DNA of 6,210 bases, taken from NCBI GenBank assembly GCA_029960865.1, contig JASBVX010000088.1, positions 1 through 6,210 on the forward strand, given 5' to 3'. The notes below the pieces were generated by a model. It had not been told where the DNA came from. It did no database searches and was given only the letters and a program-made list of their open reading frames with translations. The DNA comes from Bacillota bacterium (lineage in GTDB: Bacteria > Bacillota > Sulfobacillia > RBS10-35). Position 1 is the first letter of the stretch. Every line of letters begins with the position of its first letter. Shown piece after piece: positions 5,477 to 6,210 of the stretch. The position numbers and the translations under genes are program-made.

Positions 5477-6210
5477 TCACTGATTGGGCGGTGTCCCCAG
5501 CTGGACGGTGATCTCCTGCTTCTGGCTTTCCCGGTAATAGACGATCTTCACCTGATCGCCGGGCTGGTACTGGCGGATGGCCGCCACCAGAGAGGAGGCG
5601 TCCTGGATGGTGCGGTCCCCCAGCTGCACGATGACATCGCCGGGCTTAAGACCGGCCCTATCGGCGGGAGATCCCTGATAGACCTGCTGGATGAGGGCTC
5701 CTGACTCCACGGTGGTCTTCAGCATGGGCGCCCATTCAGGCGTCATGTCGGTGATGCCTACGCCCAGCCAAGCTTTCTGGATAGTCCTTCCCGCCTCCAG
5801 ATCCGGCAGGACCGACTTGACGGTGTTAATGGGGATGGCGAAACCCAGCCCCTGGCCCTGGGTGGAAACAGCTGTGTTGATGCCGATCACCTGACCCTGA
5901 AGGTTCAAAAGGGGCCCACCCGAGTTACCGGGATTGATGGCGGCATCGGTCTGCAAAAGGACATCATAGTGGCGACCGGAGGCATCGATGGAGCGACCCT
6001 TGGCGCTCAAGACCCCCACCGTCACCGTGTGATCCAGGCCAAAGGGGTTCCCGATGGCCACCACCCAGTCCCCAACACGGGCGGCATCGCTATCCCCCAG
6101 GGGAAGGGCCGGGAACGGTCCGCCGCTTTCAATCTGCAGCACCGCCAAATCGAGGGTTTCATCCTGGCCCACCACCCGGGCCGGCAGGGGCCGGTCATAG
6201 CCGGTGACGG
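5477..6210 (-). CDS. HtrA/DegP-like trypsin-type serine protease with PDZ domain (partial, 5' end outside)
   Basis: The reading frame is open to the window edge, and its upstream codons (VTGYDRPLPARVVGQDETLDLAVL) continue the protease fold. The gene therefore starts beyond base 6210 and the GTG at 6173-6175 is not its start. About 244 residues are visible. The catalytic Asp is in DLAVL (codon 6149-6151). The nucleophile Ser is in GNSGGPL (codon 5921-5923), preceded by QTDAAINP. The catalytic His and the N-terminal signal or anchor must lie outside. A single PDZ domain follows (KAWLGVGI through GSPADRAGLKPGDVIVQLGD to the end), and the protein stops about 15 residues after it. Such proteases act outside the cytoplasmic membrane on misfolded or damaged exported proteins, often under envelope stress. 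A terminator follows the stop codon. The link to the neighbouring exporter, on the other strand, is only positional. Confidence 0.94.
   Translation of the reverse strand, partial: VTGYDRPLPARVVGQDETLDLAVLQIESGGPFPALPLGDSDAARVGDWVVAIGNPFGLDHTVTVGVLSAKGRSIDASGRHYDVLLQTDAAINPGNSGGPLLNLQGQVIGINTAVSTQGQGLGFAIPINTVKSVLPDLEAGRTIQKAWLGVGITDMTPEWAPMLKTTVESGALIQQVYQGSPADRAGLKPGDVIVQLGDRTIQDASSLVAAIRQYQPGDQVKIVYYRESQKQEITVQLGTPPNQ

Noticed and set aside
5012..5704. Plus-strand open frame of 230 codons across the dehydrogenase, terminator and protease genes
   Set aside because: It is antisense to two well-supported genes and runs through the terminator hairpin. No motif is seen.
6173..6175. GTG as start of the HtrA-like gene
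   Set aside because: The frame continues upstream to the window edge with residues typical of the protease domain, and the catalytic His has not yet appeared. The gene is truncated by the window.
1..6210. CRISPR arrays, tRNA or rRNA genes, transposases
   Set aside because: No regularly spaced repeats, cloverleaf-like sequences, ribosomal RNA segments or transposase motifs were seen by eye. The only notable direct repeat is the 55-bp pair.

Overview
The window is GC-rich (above 60% by eye). It carries strong Shine-Dalgarno (SD) sites and tightly packed genes, and looks like the chromosome or a metagenomic contig of a free-living bacterium. The mix of a YIP1-type membrane protein, a MacA/MacB-like export operon, a D-2-hydroxyacid dehydrogenase and an HtrA protease with one visible PDZ domain would fit a thermophilic Bacillota (Clostridia/Moorellia-like) or Chloroflexota. 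This is a guess; there is no rRNA or other marker gene to settle it.

Layout. Bases 1-453 hold a 55-bp repeat followed by a decayed C-terminal copy of a YIP1-family gene, interrupted by an in-frame TAG. A complete YIP1-family gene follows (best start GTG 545, longest start ATG 467, end 1228). A second, perfect copy of the 55-bp repeat (1273-1327) lies in the gap before the export genes, inside a possible small ORF (1251-1391) that overlaps the next start codon as ATGA. Then come a periplasmic-adaptor (MacA/HlyD-like) protein, an ABC ATPase and a MacB/FtsX-type permease (1388-4506), joined by TGATG and TAA-ATG junctions with no spacing. This reads as one operon: the ATPase and permease form a mechanotransmission-type ABC exporter, the adaptor sits on its outer face, and the YIP1 protein is a membrane neighbour of unknown role.

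The other strand carries an HtrA/DegP-like serine protease (5477 to beyond 6210; its N-terminus lies outside), a rho-independent terminator (5424-5454) and a D-2-hydroxyacid dehydrogenase (4460-5410). The dehydrogenase converges on the permease and overlaps its 3' end by 47 bp.

Most worth a second look: (i) the 55-bp repeat, identical in two places although the YIP1 copies beside it are only about 55% identical in protein, and beginning exactly at base 1 of the window; (ii) the YIP1 pseudogene; (iii) the possible leader ORF coupled to the adaptor gene; (iv) the terminator that ends only 13 bp before the dehydrogenase start codon. I see no clearly new biological system; the rest is recognisable transport and housekeeping content.
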